Positions 1 through 8,332 of a stretch of DNA of 64,000 nucleotides are shown in pieces (positions within the stretch are counted from its first letter, which is position 1; every line of letters begins with the position of its first letter). The DNA is from Burkholderia stabilis (GTDB lineage: Bacteria; Pseudomonadota; Gammaproteobacteria; Burkholderiales; Burkholderiaceae): NCBI RefSeq assembly GCF_001742165.1, contig NZ_CP016444.1:186001-250000 (forward strand). The letters run 5' to 3'. The notes under the pieces were generated by a model. It worked only from the letters and a program-made list of their open reading frames with translations. It was not told where the DNA came from and searched no databases. Position numbers and translations under genes: made by a program.

Positions 1-188
1 ATTCCGACGCCAACTTCGTGATGTTCGGCAAGTTTGCGGATCGCCACCGGATATGGAGCGGACTCCTGCGCCACGGGGTCCTGATTCGCGAGTCGGGGCC
101 GCCGGAATACCTGCGCGTGTCGATCGGTACTGCAGCGGAGATGGCCGCGTTTCGTGCGGCATTGCTGGCCGTGATGGCGTCGGCGTGA
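1..188 (+). CDS. hisC: Histidinol-phosphate aminotransferase-like protein, C-terminal fragment
   Basis: Only the last 61 codons lie in the window; they read in frame from base 3 to the TGA at 186-188. The visible tail starts SDANFVMFGKFADRH and continues with GVLIRESGP, EYLRVSIGT and MAAFRAAL. This is the conserved C-terminal small domain of PLP-dependent HisC-type aminotransferases, where the Arg of LRVS-type motifs contacts the substrate carboxylate. The catalytic lysine lies upstream of the window. The family converts imidazole-acetol phosphate and glutamate to histidinol phosphate, but paralogous aromatic or phosphonate aminotransferases share this tail, so the exact substrate is uncertain. 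Confidence 0.75.
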   Translation, partial: SDANFVMFGKFADRHRIWSGLLRHGVLIRESGPPEYLRVSIGTAAEMAAFRAALLAVMASA

Positions 189-253
189 GAAGCCGGCAAG
201 CGGGGGGTGTTGACGCGATGGAACGCGTTTCAGCGCGATATCCGACGATGCAC

Positions 254-505
254 TTACTTCATCGCCGCGAACCGCGATTCCATCCCGTCGATCTTCGCGA
301 GAACCGCTTCGCAGAGCTTCCTGACGTGGCGCGGCATATCGGGTGTCGACAGCAACTCCTCGATGCGCCCTCGCCAGTAACTCGGATGCCTCACGCGCCC
401 CGCGCCCGACATCGACACGTCGTCGGCGAGCGTTTCGCTCTCCAGGAGAGCCACCATTCTCTGTATGTGAGAGAGCTCTCGTTCCACATAGTCTCGTGCC
501 AGCAT
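254..505 (-). CDS. Hypothetical small protein, 83 aa
   Basis: I do not recognise a family. The product is soluble and charged, beginning MLARDYVERELSHIQRM, with a predicted helical heptad-like N-terminal half and a Lys at the C terminus. It has no signal peptide or membrane segment. Codon use is typical of the window (G/C third positions), which supports coding. A GGGGAA stretch lies about 14 bases before the ATG, rather far for a ribosome binding site. It is convergent with the hisC-like gene and is probably monocistronic. Confidence 0.6.
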   Translation of the reverse strand: MLARDYVERELSHIQRMVALLESETLADDVSMSGAGRVRHPSYWRGRIEELLSTPDMPRHVRKLCEAVLAKIDGMESRFAAMK

Positions 506-741
506 TTTGATTGATGTTCCCCGAAATACGACATCAGGCCTTCCGTCATCAACGCGCCATCGTGTCGCGATGCAAACGACTCACCGCGCACGTTGCCCGT
601 CAGCGTACGCACAGGCTGTGTCAGTCAACTGCATGGGCACGCCAAGCGCTCGATACGGAACGGCCCGCTTGTCCGTTCGCCCGGATCACGTCTTTCCCCG
701 ATGCCCTGTTGCTAATCGTAGGCGCACCGGCCCGCGATAGC

Positions 742-759
742 ATCCCCAAAAGTGGGGAT
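742..759. repeat. Perfect 6-bp inverted repeat
   Basis: ATCCCC at 742-747 pairs exactly with GGGGAT at 754-759 around a 6-base loop AAAAGT. It lies in gene-poor DNA and no T-tract follows on either strand, so it is more likely a protein site or chance hairpin than a terminator. Confidence 0.3.
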
Positions 760-816
760 ACCGGCGCGCCGCGTTTACTGGAAATGACGGGAAATCGCGA
801 TGCTGTAGCGCTCGGA

Positions 817-984
817 TCAACTCGGCGCGGGCTGCCGACGCCGGGACGCCCGCACGCCGTACCGGACCTCGCCCCACGCATCGGGACGGACGTCAACTTC
901 GTTCCTGCCGGGAAGCGCCGATTGCATGTAGCCAGCGACGTGTCTGACGAATTCGTTCACACGTTCCGTCGCGTCGTCGTTCAT
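817..984 (-). CDS. Possible small hypothetical protein, 55 aa
   Basis: The frame starts MNDDATERVNEFVRHVAGYM and continues with acidic and hydrophobic residues in a plausible helical pattern, then ends in a basic tail (RASRRRQPAPS). A GAGACGG stretch about 5 bases before the ATG could serve as a ribosome binding site; an upstream in-frame ATG at 1026 would add 14 residues. The last 15 residues look like shadow coding, so the gene may be truncated. No family recognised. Confidence 0.3.
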   Translation of the reverse strand: MNDDATERVNEFVRHVAGYMQSALPGRNEVDVRPDAWGEVRYGVRASRRRQPAPS

Positions 985-1151
985 CGATCCGTCTCGATAC
1001 GAGATACGCGGAGCGTCATCGGGCACCGGGCGAAGCGTCGATCACGGCAGCACCTGTCGCGCTTTGCCGGTCGATTGGCGTGCTTTGCGAGTCATTGCCC
1101 CGCGAAAAGTCGGCATCATGTTGGACATCATCCGCAACGGAAGCCAAGAAG

Positions 1152-2210
1152 ATGCATACCGATACCGATCTACCGGTCATGGTGACCGGCGCCACCGGCT
1201 ATGTCGCAGGCCAGCTCGTGCAACGGCTGCTCGAAGCCGGCCTGACGGTCCATGCGGCCGTCCGCGACCCCGACAACCCGGACAAGCTGACGCATCTCCA
1301 GCGCATCGCCTCCGGCACGCCCGGCACGATCCGTTATTTTCGCGCCGACCTGCTCGACCCCGGATCGTACGCGGACGCGATGGCCGGTTGCGGGATCGTG
1401 TTCCATACCGCGTCGCCGTTCAACGTCCACGTCCGCGATCCGCAAAAGGAATTGGTCGATCCCGCGCTGCTCGGCACGCGCAACGTGCTCGAAACGGCAA
1501 ACCGTACGCCGTCGGTCCGGCGTGTGGTGCTGACCAGCAGTTGCGCCGCGATCTACGGCGACAACGCCGATCTCGTCGCGACACCGGGCGGCGTGTTCAC
1601 CGAGGCCATCTGGAACACCAGCTCGTCGCTGGCCCATCAGCCCTATTCGTATTCGAAGACCGTCGCCGAGCGCGAAGCATGGAAAATCGCCGGCGGGCAA
1701 GACCGCTGGGATCTCGTGACCGTCAATCCGTCGCTCGTCATCGGGCCGGGGATCAATCCATACGCCACGTCCGAAAGCTTCGAGATCGTGCGGCAGATGG
1801 GCAACGGTACGATGAAAGCGGGTGTACCGGATATCGGCATCGGCGCGGTCGACGTGCGCGATGTGGCGGATGCCCATCTCCGGGCCGCGTTCCTGCCGGG
1901 CGCACACGGCCGCTATATCGTCTCGGGCCATGACACGAGCCTGCTGGCGATGGCGGCAACGCTGCTCGACCGGTATGGCGCCGACTATCCGATCCCGCGG
2001 CGCATGCTGCCCAAATGGCTCGTATGGCTGATCGGCCCGCTGGCGAACAAGGACCTGACGCGTCGCGTGATTGCACGCAACGTCGGCTTTCCCTGGCGCG
2101 CCGACAACAGCCGCAGCCGCAACGAACTCGGCATTCGCTACCGCCCGCTCGCCGAATCGATGACCGCGCTCTTTCAGCAGTTGGTCGAGACCGGGCAATT
2201 GCGGAAATGA
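1152..2210 (+). CDS. NAD(P)-dependent epimerase / dihydroflavonol-4-reductase-like oxidoreductase
   Basis: A 352-aa extended short-chain dehydrogenase. The Rossmann fold opens with VTGATGYVAG (residues 11-20), a TGxxGxxA/G dinucleotide motif. The catalytic YxxxK reads Y165-SYS-K169, with the preceding TSSCAAIYG strand carrying the catalytic serine. The family reduces aldehydes, ketones or dihydroflavonols with NADPH in the cytoplasm; the substrate cannot be told from sequence. I chose the ATG at 1152 because it sits right before the Rossmann strand; the 24 upstream in-frame codons are not family-like. Its stop overlaps the AraC regulator start (ATGA at 2207-2210), so the two are co-translated and the regulator may control this gene. 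Confidence 0.85.
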   Translation: MHTDTDLPVMVTGATGYVAGQLVQRLLEAGLTVHAAVRDPDNPDKLTHLQRIASGTPGTIRYFRADLLDPGSYADAMAGCGIVFHTASPFNVHVRDPQKELVDPALLGTRNVLETANRTPSVRRVVLTSSCAAIYGDNADLVATPGGVFTEAIWNTSSSLAHQPYSYSKTVAEREAWKIAGGQDRWDLVTVNPSLVIGPGINPYATSESFEIVRQMGNGTMKAGVPDIGIGAVDVRDVADAHLRAAFLPGAHGRYIVSGHDTSLLAMAATLLDRYGADYPIPRRMLPKWLVWLIGPLANKDLTRRVIARNVGFPWRADNSRSRNELGIRYRPLAESMTALFQQLVETGQLRK

Positions 2211-3196
2211 ACCGCTTCGCGATTTCGCCGGGCTGGCAGATCGTGATCGTCGATCTCGGCCTGTGTGTCGACGAGGTGCTGCGGCGCGCGCAATTACCCG
2301 TCGATCTGTTCACACGGCCACGGAGCGGGCTGACGACCCGCGAGTATTTCCGCATGTGGCTCACGCTGGAGGAGATGGTCGGCAAGCCCGCCATCGCGCT
2401 GCACGTACTCGATCTCGTCGCGGCCGAAGCGTTCAATCCGTCGATCTTCGCAGCGCTTTGCAGTCCGAACCTCGAGGTCGCCATGCGGCGCATCAGCCAG
2501 TTCAAGCCGCTGATCGGCCCGCTCTGCCTGCACGTCGCGCGCGACGCCGACATGCTCACGCTCACCGTCGAATTCCTCGAGCGGGACGTGCCGCCGCCCG
2601 GGTCACTGCTCGCGATCGAACTCGGCTTCTTCGTGAAGGTGGCGCGCCTTGCCACCCGCACCCGCGTGTCTGCCCGGGCCGTCACGCTGCCGCGCGAGCT
2701 CAGGCCCGATCCTGGCTACGCGCGTTTTTTCGGCGTGCCCCCTCGATACGGCGACGCACCCGCCGTGAGCCTCTCGCTGCAGGACGCACGACGTCCGTTC
2801 GTCACGGCCAACGACGCGATGTGGCAGATCTTCGAACCCGACCTGCGCCGCCGCCTCGATCTGCTGTCGGCCGAAGCGGGCATCGTCGAGCGCGTGCGGG
2901 CTGCACTGCTCGAGCTGATTCCCGGTGGCGTCGCCACGGTGGACGATGTCGCTCGCAAGCTTGCGATCAGCAAGCGCACGCTACAGCGGCGGCTCGGCGA
3001 CGAAGGCGCGAGCTTCAAGGCCATCCTCGCGGAGGTGCGCGAAAAACTCGCCTGGCACTACCTCGATCGCTCGGACCTGCCCTGCAGCCAGATCGCTTTC
3101 CTGCTCGGCTACCAGGATCCGAACTCGTTCTTCCGCGCATTCAATGAATGGACCGGCATGACGCCGGAGGCCGCACGCTCGCGGACGACACGCTGA
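2207..3196 (+). CDS. AraC-family transcriptional regulator with Arabinose_bd-type N-terminal domain
   Basis: A 329-aa cytoplasmic regulator. The N-terminal ~200 residues resemble the ligand-binding domain of OruR/ArgR-type AraC proteins. The C-terminal ~100 residues hold the double helix-turn-helix: VDDVARKLAISKRTLQRRL, then the second motif around CSQIAFLLGYQDPNSFFRAF and the family-typical WTGMTPEAAR end. The ATG overlaps the stop of the preceding reductase, which selects this start although the frame stays open for 64 codons upstream. Coupling suggests a regulator/enzyme pair. The inducer is unknown. Confidence 0.88.
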   Translation: MNRFAISPGWQIVIVDLGLCVDEVLRRAQLPVDLFTRPRSGLTTREYFRMWLTLEEMVGKPAIALHVLDLVAAEAFNPSIFAALCSPNLEVAMRRISQFKPLIGPLCLHVARDADMLTLTVEFLERDVPPPGSLLAIELGFFVKVARLATRTRVSARAVTLPRELRPDPGYARFFGVPPRYGDAPAVSLSLQDARRPFVTANDAMWQIFEPDLRRRLDLLSAEAGIVERVRAALLELIPGGVATVDDVARKLAISKRTLQRRLGDEGASFKAILAEVREKLAWHYLDRSDLPCSQIAFLLGYQDPNSFFRAFNEWTGMTPEAARSRTTR

Positions 3197-3235
3197 CGTC
3201 CGACGCGACGCGGCCCGACTGCCCGGTTCCTGAAT

Positions 3236-3249
3236 GCGTCTGCAGACGC
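3236..3249. terminator. 14-bp perfect palindrome between convergent genes
   Basis: GCGTCTGCAGACGC lies between the stop of the AraC regulator (3196) and the stop of the RidA-like gene (3251). Its position suits a shared bidirectional terminator, but there is no loop and no T-tract, so the assignment is weak. Confidence 0.3.
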
Positions 3250-3250
3250 C

Positions 3251-3739
3251 TCATTTGCCGGCATCGCCGCGGTTCAACCCGAAAATGAAATCCGCTTCCA
3301 CCGACGCGCCCTTCGGCAATTGCAGCACGCCGACGGACGAACGCGTATGAACGCCCGTATCGCCGAGTACCGAATACAACACGTCGGATGCGCCATCGGC
3401 CACTTCGCTTTGCATCGAGAAGTCGGGCGTACTCCGCACATAAACGGTCATGCGGGGAACCGACGCGATCGCATCGAGCGTGCCGCAATGTTTTCGAACC
3501 AGCGACAGCGCGCGCAGCGCCGAGATGCCGGCTGCACGGCGAGCGTCGTCCAGCGAAACGGATTCGCCCACGATGCCGACGAACCGCACGACATCCCCCA
3601 CCCGCGGAATCTGACCGGCGATATACGCAGTGCTTCCGTCCACCAGAACGGGCGTGTACTTTCCGCCGATCCTGATTTCCTCGTCCGGATCGAATCCGAA
3701 TTCGGCCGCGACCTGCTTCAGCTTATCGTCTCTGTTCAT
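3251..3739 (-). CDS. RidA/YjgF/YER057c/UK114 family protein
   Basis: A 162-aa protein of the RidA superfamily, in which related enzymes hydrolyse reactive enamine/imine intermediates from PLP enzymes. Visible family features are AYIAGQIPR near residue 39, the MTVYV strand, and the C-terminal block RSSVGVLQLPKGASVEADF with the conserved Arg and the LPxGAxVE motif. It is longer than RidA itself (about 128 aa) and matches the YjgF-like subgroup with an N-terminal extension (KLKQVAAEFGF). The ATG follows GGGGAA at a 7-base distance. Convergent with the AraC gene. Deaminase activity is inferred, not shown. Confidence 0.85.
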   Translation of the reverse strand: MNRDDKLKQVAAEFGFDPDEEIRIGGKYTPVLVDGSTAYIAGQIPRVGDVVRFVGIVGESVSLDDARRAAGISALRALSLVRKHCGTLDAIASVPRMTVYVRSTPDFSMQSEVADGASDVLYSVLGDTGVHTRSSVGVLQLPKGASVEADFIFGLNRGDAGK

Positions 3740-4020
3740 CAGTGAATTCCCCGATACTTCTGAAAAAAGATCAAGAATAATTGAGTCTCCTGCGCTTGTC
3801 CCGAAAGAGACAATCCGCCGCGAGCAGCCAAAGCGTCACGTCCCGATCGTTTCGCGATTCCAGGCAATCATGTGCGTATTCGCCAAAGCGTCACACTTTT
3901 CAGGTGTTCGAAGCAGTCTGGTGCGCCATATCGATGTCGAAACACGTAGTCGGAGAGAATTTCCTCATCATTTCTGCTTTAAACCGCTATCATGTGTGTA
4001 CACAACCCCACGAGCGATAT

Positions 4021-4320
4021 ATGGCGACTTACAAGGAACTGAAAGCCCAAATGGAAGCTTTGGCCGAGAAAGCCGAAGCAGCGCGCGCCGCGGAATTCCA
4101 GACGATCGTCGACGACATCCGCGCCAAGGTCGCGGAATTCGGCATTACCGAGAAAGACATTTTCGGTGTACGCCGAGGTCGTTCGGCCAAGCAAGCGGCC
4201 GCACCCGTGCAGGCGAAGTATCGTGACCCGAAGACCGGCGCAACCTGGTCCGGCCGCGGTCGCGCGCCCGCATGGATCAAGGATGCGAAGAACCGTAATC
4301 GATTCCTGATTCAGGAATAA
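4021..4320 (+). CDS. H-NS histone-like nucleoid-structuring protein
   Basis: A 99-aa H-NS/BpH3-type protein. The N-terminal 50 residues form the coiled-coil oligomerisation segment (MATYKELKAQMEALAEKAEA). A linker rich in Ala, Lys and Gln follows. The C-terminal DNA-binding domain carries the Burkholderia/Bordetella-type core YRDPKTGATWSGRGRAPAWI, with the GRGRAP loop that inserts in the minor groove of AT-rich DNA. The family silences horizontally acquired genes. I chose the ATG at 4021; longer in-frame starts lie in AT-rich promoter-like DNA. The 280 bases upstream are unusually AT-rich for this genome, consistent with autorepression. Confidence 0.93.
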   Translation: MATYKELKAQMEALAEKAEAARAAEFQTIVDDIRAKVAEFGITEKDIFGVRRGRSAKQAAAPVQAKYRDPKTGATWSGRGRAPAWIKDAKNRNRFLIQE

Positions 4321-4376
4321 GCGTCCCGACGCGAACCGGCGCGCGTTTCGACGCGTTGTCCGGCCATATTGGCATC

Positions 4377-4391
4377 GATACCGGCGGTATC
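4377..4391. repeat. Inverted repeat GATACC-GGC-GGTATC downstream of the H-NS gene
   Basis: A perfect 6-bp inverted repeat with a 3-base loop, 56 bases after the H-NS stop codon. It could form a weak hairpin, but AAGAG follows instead of a T-tract, so termination is only a possibility. Confidence 0.3.
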
Positions 4392-4478
4392 AAGAGACCG
4401 CTCCGGGTTGTTGACATGTGTCACATCCGGCGCGTGACGAACTGTTACACGCCGGATCGCCTTGCGGCCAATATTCAT

Positions 4479-4811
4479 TCAGCGTTCGTAATAGATGGCA
4501 AGCCAGACGGTTTGCTCTTCTTCATGCGTCCACGCAACGCGATGGCGGCAATGCGGCTCGATCAATACGTAGTCGCCGGCGCGCATGTCGTGTCGCGTCG
4601 AACCCTCCTCGAATTCGAGCACGGCCGCCCCCGACAGCAGCACGACCCATTCGGCGCGCGAGTCGTCATACCAGAACCCGTCGGGGCTCGCGTGCCCCAT
4701 CGATACGATCCGCTCGACGTTCAGACGCTGCCCCGTGACGAGAAGGTCGATCCGCTCGTCACCGCCGCGCTGCCCTTCGACACTGAACAGATTACCGGTT
4801 TGAAGCTGCAT
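4479..4811 (-). CDS. Cupin-domain protein
   Basis: A 110-aa single-domain cupin. The first motif is replaced by the region WVVLLSGAAVLEFEEG, and the second by GDYVLIEPHCRHRVAW, whose histidines (HCRH) could be metal ligands. Cupins of this size are small beta-barrel proteins with varied functions; the substrate is unknown. A GAGG ribosome binding site sits 7 bases before the ATG. It is monocistronic and surrounded by similarly small single genes. Confidence 0.78.
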   Translation of the reverse strand: MQLQTGNLFSVEGQRGGDERIDLLVTGQRLNVERIVSMGHASPDGFWYDDSRAEWVVLLSGAAVLEFEEGSTRHDMRAGDYVLIEPHCRHRVAWTHEEEQTVWLAIYYER

Positions 4812-4993
4812 GGTTCGGCCTCGTCGTTGACCTTCGCGTGAAGGAGGCGGTTAAAAGGCGCCGGAGAAACATTCACTGTAGTCCAAAGGCCGCCATTGAA
4901 GCGGAATCGTTCAGGCCATGCGAAAGGAAAAGCCCATGCAGGCACTTCCGCAAACGGGTCGATGAATCCACGCGAAAAGCGGATGAATGGCCA

Positions 4994-5590
4994 TTACAGC
5001 GCGCGCGCCCATTCATTGCCGGGGTGGAGCGCATCGAGGCAGCCTTTCAACCATGCGCGCTCGCTAACCGGCAGCTTCGGCAACGCCCTGTCGAAATCCT
5101 GTTGATCTTTAAAGCGCCGATCCCTGGCCTTGAACAACAGCACCGCGGACGGATTCAGATACGGGATGCCGTCGGCGGTTCTCATCACCATTTCGGCACG
5201 TGGCCGCTTGAACGACGGATCCCTTTTATAGGCCCACCATTCAGGCGTGCCCGGCTCGATCATCATGTCGACCCGCCAACTTTCGGCGGTGCGGTCGAAT
5301 CCCCAGAATTGCATGACATCCGGCGGTGCGTCCTGGTTTTCCGGCAGCTTTTCGACAACGCCGGCGTGGGCCGTGTAGAACTCGAGATCGCTGAACGCCC
5401 GACGGAACCGGCTGAAATCCTGTCGCAAAATCGTGAACTCCAGATCGTCATGCTCACGCGTCTGGGCACCATGCCAAAGGTCGAGCGCCCATCCGCCGAC
5501 GACACACCAAGGCAAATGAATATCGCGCAACCGTCGTGCAAGCGCTTCCGGTTCCCACGCATCCCACGCTTCCTGATCGGGAATCGTCAT
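4994..5590 (-). CDS. Nucleotidyltransferase fold protein, ANT(2'')-like
   Basis: A 198-aa member of the minimal nucleotidyltransferase superfamily related to aminoglycoside 2''-adenylyltransferases. Residues ~29-52 read VVGGWALDLWHGAQTREHDD followed by LEF: the GG-x-AL-D signature, then the acidic pair, here D-L-E rather than the D-x-D of true ANT(2'') enzymes. A third carboxylate may be the Asp in WRVDMMI. Chromosomal homologues of this kind are common and generally uncharacterised; drug resistance is not implied. The ATG at 5590 follows an AT-rich leader with a weak GAG ribosome binding site. Confidence 0.75.
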   Translation of the reverse strand: MTIPDQEAWDAWEPEALARRLRDIHLPWCVVGGWALDLWHGAQTREHDDLEFTILRQDFSRFRRAFSDLEFYTAHAGVVEKLPENQDAPPDVMQFWGFDRTAESWRVDMMIEPGTPEWWAYKRDPSFKRPRAEMVMRTADGIPYLNPSAVLLFKARDRRFKDQQDFDRALPKLPVSERAWLKGCLDALHPGNEWARAL

Positions 5591-5642
5591 TTAAATACTC
5601 ATCTCATTGGAATGATTTGCGTTGAATGGCGCGCGCCGACGT

Positions 5643-6359
5643 TCACATCACGCGCACGCCGCAATCGCCAATCAGCATGACGGCCTGATCGACGGAAAGT
5701 ATCGCGCCTTTCAGATGGAGCATGGCATCGGACAGCCTCAAACCGCTCAGGTCTGCCAAGCGCAGGTCAGCGCCGTCGAACCGCGTGTTGAGCAAGCGCG
5801 CGTTGCCGAGGCTGCCGCCCTCGAAAACGGCATCGCGAAAATCGCAATCGGCAAGATCCGCCTCGGAGAAATTCAATGCTTCGAGCGTCTGCTTCCGGAA
5901 CGACAGCCCTCTCAAACTGGCGCCGACGAGCAGGGAATCGTGAAAGCTGAGCCCCAGCGCCCGGATGTCCGCGAAGCGGGCGCCCGTCAGCCGAACCTCC
6001 GTAAAGACGGTCGATGCCAGCTTGGCGCCGGTCCAGTCGGTATTGTTCAAATCGCTCCGGCAGAATCGGGCGTCAGTCGCATTGGAATACCGGAAATTTG
6101 CCGTGGCGCCCTTGCAGCCCAGCCAGCGGCTCCGCGAAAGATCGCTGTGCTCGAAGCGGGTCTGCTCGAAATTGCACTGCGCGAATCGCGCCGCGCGGAA
6201 GTCGAGGCTGGAAAGGTCTTCGCCGTCGAAATTGCAACGCTCGAAGGTCGGCCCGTCACCGGATTGCCGGAGGACACGCTCCAGTTCATCCCGGCTGAAT
6301 GTCGTCTCGCTGAACATGGCGCCGTTGCCGGTCGACGGATCTTTGACGTGTGTGCGCAT
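5643..6359 (-). CDS. Pentapeptide-repeat protein
   Basis: A 238-aa protein dominated by A(D/N)Lxx / xxFxx five-residue repeats, for example CNFEQTRFEHSDLSRSRW and ADLADCDFRDAVFEGGSL, which fold as a right-handed quadrilateral beta-helix. Proteins of the McbG/Qnr/MfpA group have this size and mimic DNA to protect gyrase, but many have other roles. I chose the ATG at 6359 because AGGGGGA lies nine bases upstream; other in-frame ATGs at 6398 and 6317 are less well placed. There is no signal peptide, so it is cytoplasmic. Function cannot be assigned from sequence. Confidence 0.85.
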   Translation of the reverse strand: MRTHVKDPSTGNGAMFSETTFSRDELERVLRQSGDGPTFERCNFDGEDLSSLDFRAARFAQCNFEQTRFEHSDLSRSRWLGCKGATANFRYSNATDARFCRSDLNNTDWTGAKLASTVFTEVRLTGARFADIRALGLSFHDSLLVGASLRGLSFRKQTLEALNFSEADLADCDFRDAVFEGGSLGNARLLNTRFDGADLRLADLSGLRLSDAMLHLKGAILSVDQAVMLIGDCGVRVM

Positions 6360-6648
6360 CGGTACAAATCCCCCTGGGTGGGGGGCGCGCAGTGTCATGT
6401 CCACGGTGCGCCCCCTTGATTCGTGAAAACAAGGTTGACGCCGCGGCATACATAGAACCCTGGATCGGGCGCAGGAGATACCAACCTGCCACTCTATTTT
6501 CGGCAACGCGGATTCTACCGCCGCCGCACCCGGCTTCGCAATGTCGACACCTGCTGCCATCCGGGCCGATGCCCATGATTCCACCGGGACAACCGGCCGG
6601 CGCCTGGGCACTCACGCCACCGTTTGCCGAACATCAAGCGCCAACCGC

Positions 6649-7572
6649 TCAAACCGCCGCCTTCAACCACGCAAGCAAATCCGCCTGCGCGCTTCCGTCC
6701 GTCACGGGCGCCGGCGTCAGCAGGCAATAGTGCGAGCCGTCTTCGACGAAGCCCATCGGCGCAACGAGCACGCCGTTTTCGATGTCGTCGCGCACGAGAT
6801 GCCACGGGCCGATGGCGACGCCGAGCCCTGCGACCGCGGCCTGCAGACTGAAATAGAAATGATCGAACGTCTGCCCCCGCCCGCTCCCCGCCGGCTGATT
6901 CGCAGCAGCCGCCCATTCCTGCCAGGCGTCCGGCCTCGTCCGCGTATGCAATAGCGGCGCGTCGCGTTTCAACGTGCGGCCACCACGGCGAGCAGAGAAC
7001 CACGTGTCCACCTTGTCTGGCCGGCAAACCGGCCCGACCTTTTCCATAAACAGGCGCTCGGCGTGATAGCCGTCGGGCCACGCAAAGTCGTTGCGGCGGA
7101 TGGCCATGTCGATGCCGCTGTCGAACGAGAACGGCCCGCCCGCGGCAGCCAGATGAATGTCGACACCTGCATGTCGGGCCTGGAAGTCCGGCCAGCGCGG
7201 AATCAGCCAACGCATCAGGAGCGTCGGCTCGCACGACAGGACCCAACGCCGCGCGTGGGCAGCCTCGGTGCGCAATGCGTGCGCGGCATCACGCATCAGG
7301 CCCAGGCCATCATGGACGGCCCGGGCCAGCTTGCGGCCCGCATCGGTCAGGAAGACCCGACGACTGCGCCGCTCGAACAGCGCCACGCCCAGGTCATCCT
7401 CGAGCAGGCGCACCGCACGACTGACCGCACCGTGGGTCACGCACAGTTCGTCGGCAGCACGGCTGAAATTCTCGTGGCGCGCCGCCGCTTCGAAACAGCG
7501 CAATGCCATCAGCGACGGCAGGTTCGTGCGAATTTTCTGTGAGTCAAACTCACCATTTCGGTCAGAAATCAT
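6649..7572 (-). CDS. LysR-family regulator (GcvA-like)
   Basis: A 307-aa LysR-type regulator. The winged HTH spans residues ~18-75 (ALRCFEAAARHENFSRAADEL, then THGAVSRAVRLLEDDLG). The C-terminal effector domain has the GcvA/AmpR-like form, with EWAAAAN and AVAGLGVAIGP motifs. The ATG at 7572 has GGGAA eight bases upstream; a longer open frame upstream runs through the divergent promoter and is not family-like. It is divergent from a LysE-family exporter whose ATG is 67 bases away, the classic regulator/exporter arrangement, so it probably activates that gene in response to an amino acid. Confidence 0.9.
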   Translation of the reverse strand: MISDRNGEFDSQKIRTNLPSLMALRCFEAAARHENFSRAADELCVTHGAVSRAVRLLEDDLGVALFERRSRRVFLTDAGRKLARAVHDGLGLMRDAAHALRTEAAHARRWVLSCEPTLLMRWLIPRWPDFQARHAGVDIHLAAAGGPFSFDSGIDMAIRRNDFAWPDGYHAERLFMEKVGPVCRPDKVDTWFSARRGGRTLKRDAPLLHTRTRPDAWQEWAAAANQPAGSGRGQTFDHFYFSLQAAVAGLGVAIGPWHLVRDDIENGVLVAPMGFVEDGSHYCLLTPAPVTDGSAQADLLAWLKAAV

Positions 7573-7639
7573 CGCTTTTCCCGATGCAATATGCTTCTTA
7601 ATATTGTGCCACGACGATATCGATCGAAAGGACGACGCG

Positions 7640-8257
7640 ATGACCGAACTGATAGTTGTAGTCACCATTACATTGCTGGCCGTCATCAGCCCGGGCCCCG
7701 ACTTCGCGATGGTCACGCGCAACAGCCTGATGCTGTCGCGCCGGGCAGGCTTGCTCACCGCGCTGGGGATCGGGCTGGGCGTGACGGTCCATGTGAGCTA
7801 CACGCTGCTGGGCGTGGGCCTGCTGATCCGCCAGTCACTGTGGCTCTTCAATGCCGTCAAGCTGGTCGGCGCGATCTACCTGATCTACCTGGGCGTGAAG
7901 ATGCTCATGACGAAATCCGGCGACGCGCGGCCCGACGCGCATGTGGCGCCGCTATCCGATCTGGCGGCGCTGCGCACCGGCTTCCTGACCAATGTGCTGA
8001 ATCCCAAAACCACCGTGTTCATCGTCAGCCTGTTCATGCAGGCAGTGCGCCCCGACACGCCATTGATCGTGCAGATCGGCTACGGCGCCTTCATCGCGCT
8101 CGCGCACGCCGGCTGGTTCAGCCTGGTGGCCGTCTGCTTCTCCGCCGCGGCCGTCCGCGATCGCCTGCTGTCGCTGCGCCACTGGATCGACCGCACCTTC
8201 GGCGGCTTGCTCGTGGGCTTCGGCGTCGCGCTTGCCATCGCGCGCGGCGGGCGCTGA
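7640..8257 (+). CDS. LysE/RhtB-family amino acid exporter
   Basis: A 205-aa inner-membrane protein with about six predicted helices. It opens with the family signature of RhtB proteins, VISPGPDFAMVTRNSL at residues ~16-31, and has GAIYLIYLGVKML and the NVLNPKTTVFIVSLF motif with conserved N-P-K. Family members export lysine, arginine, homoserine, threonine or other amino acids using the proton gradient. The start follows AAAGGA at seven bases. Divergent LysR gene at 6649-7572 is the likely regulator. Substrate not predictable. Confidence 0.9.
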   Translation: MTELIVVVTITLLAVISPGPDFAMVTRNSLMLSRRAGLLTALGIGLGVTVHVSYTLLGVGLLIRQSLWLFNAVKLVGAIYLIYLGVKMLMTKSGDARPDAHVAPLSDLAALRTGFLTNVLNPKTTVFIVSLFMQAVRPDTPLIVQIGYGAFIALAHAGWFSLVAVCFSAAAVRDRLLSLRHWIDRTFGGLLVGFGVALAIARGGR

Positions 8258-8332
8258 CCCGCATCCGCCGGCCGCGTCGCAGCCGGCGCCGGGCACGATT
8301 CGCTCGCGCGCCGGTTGCGCAGCGCGGCGGCT

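Larger units (their letters stand above)
506..1151. other. Sparse intergenic stretch of about 650 bases
   Basis: Apart from a doubtful 55-codon reading frame at 817-984 (minus), I see no convincing gene here. Other open frames on both strands are Arg/Ala/Pro-rich shadows of GC-rich sequence. One short perfect inverted repeat is present at 742-759. The stretch contains the promoter for the reductase beginning at 1152, but no clear -35/-10 pair stands out. Confidence 0.5.

Noticed and set aside
53..514. 153-codon plus-strand frame at the window start
   Set aside because: It runs out of frame over the hisC-like 3' end, which has clear family similarity, and over the small gene on the minus strand.
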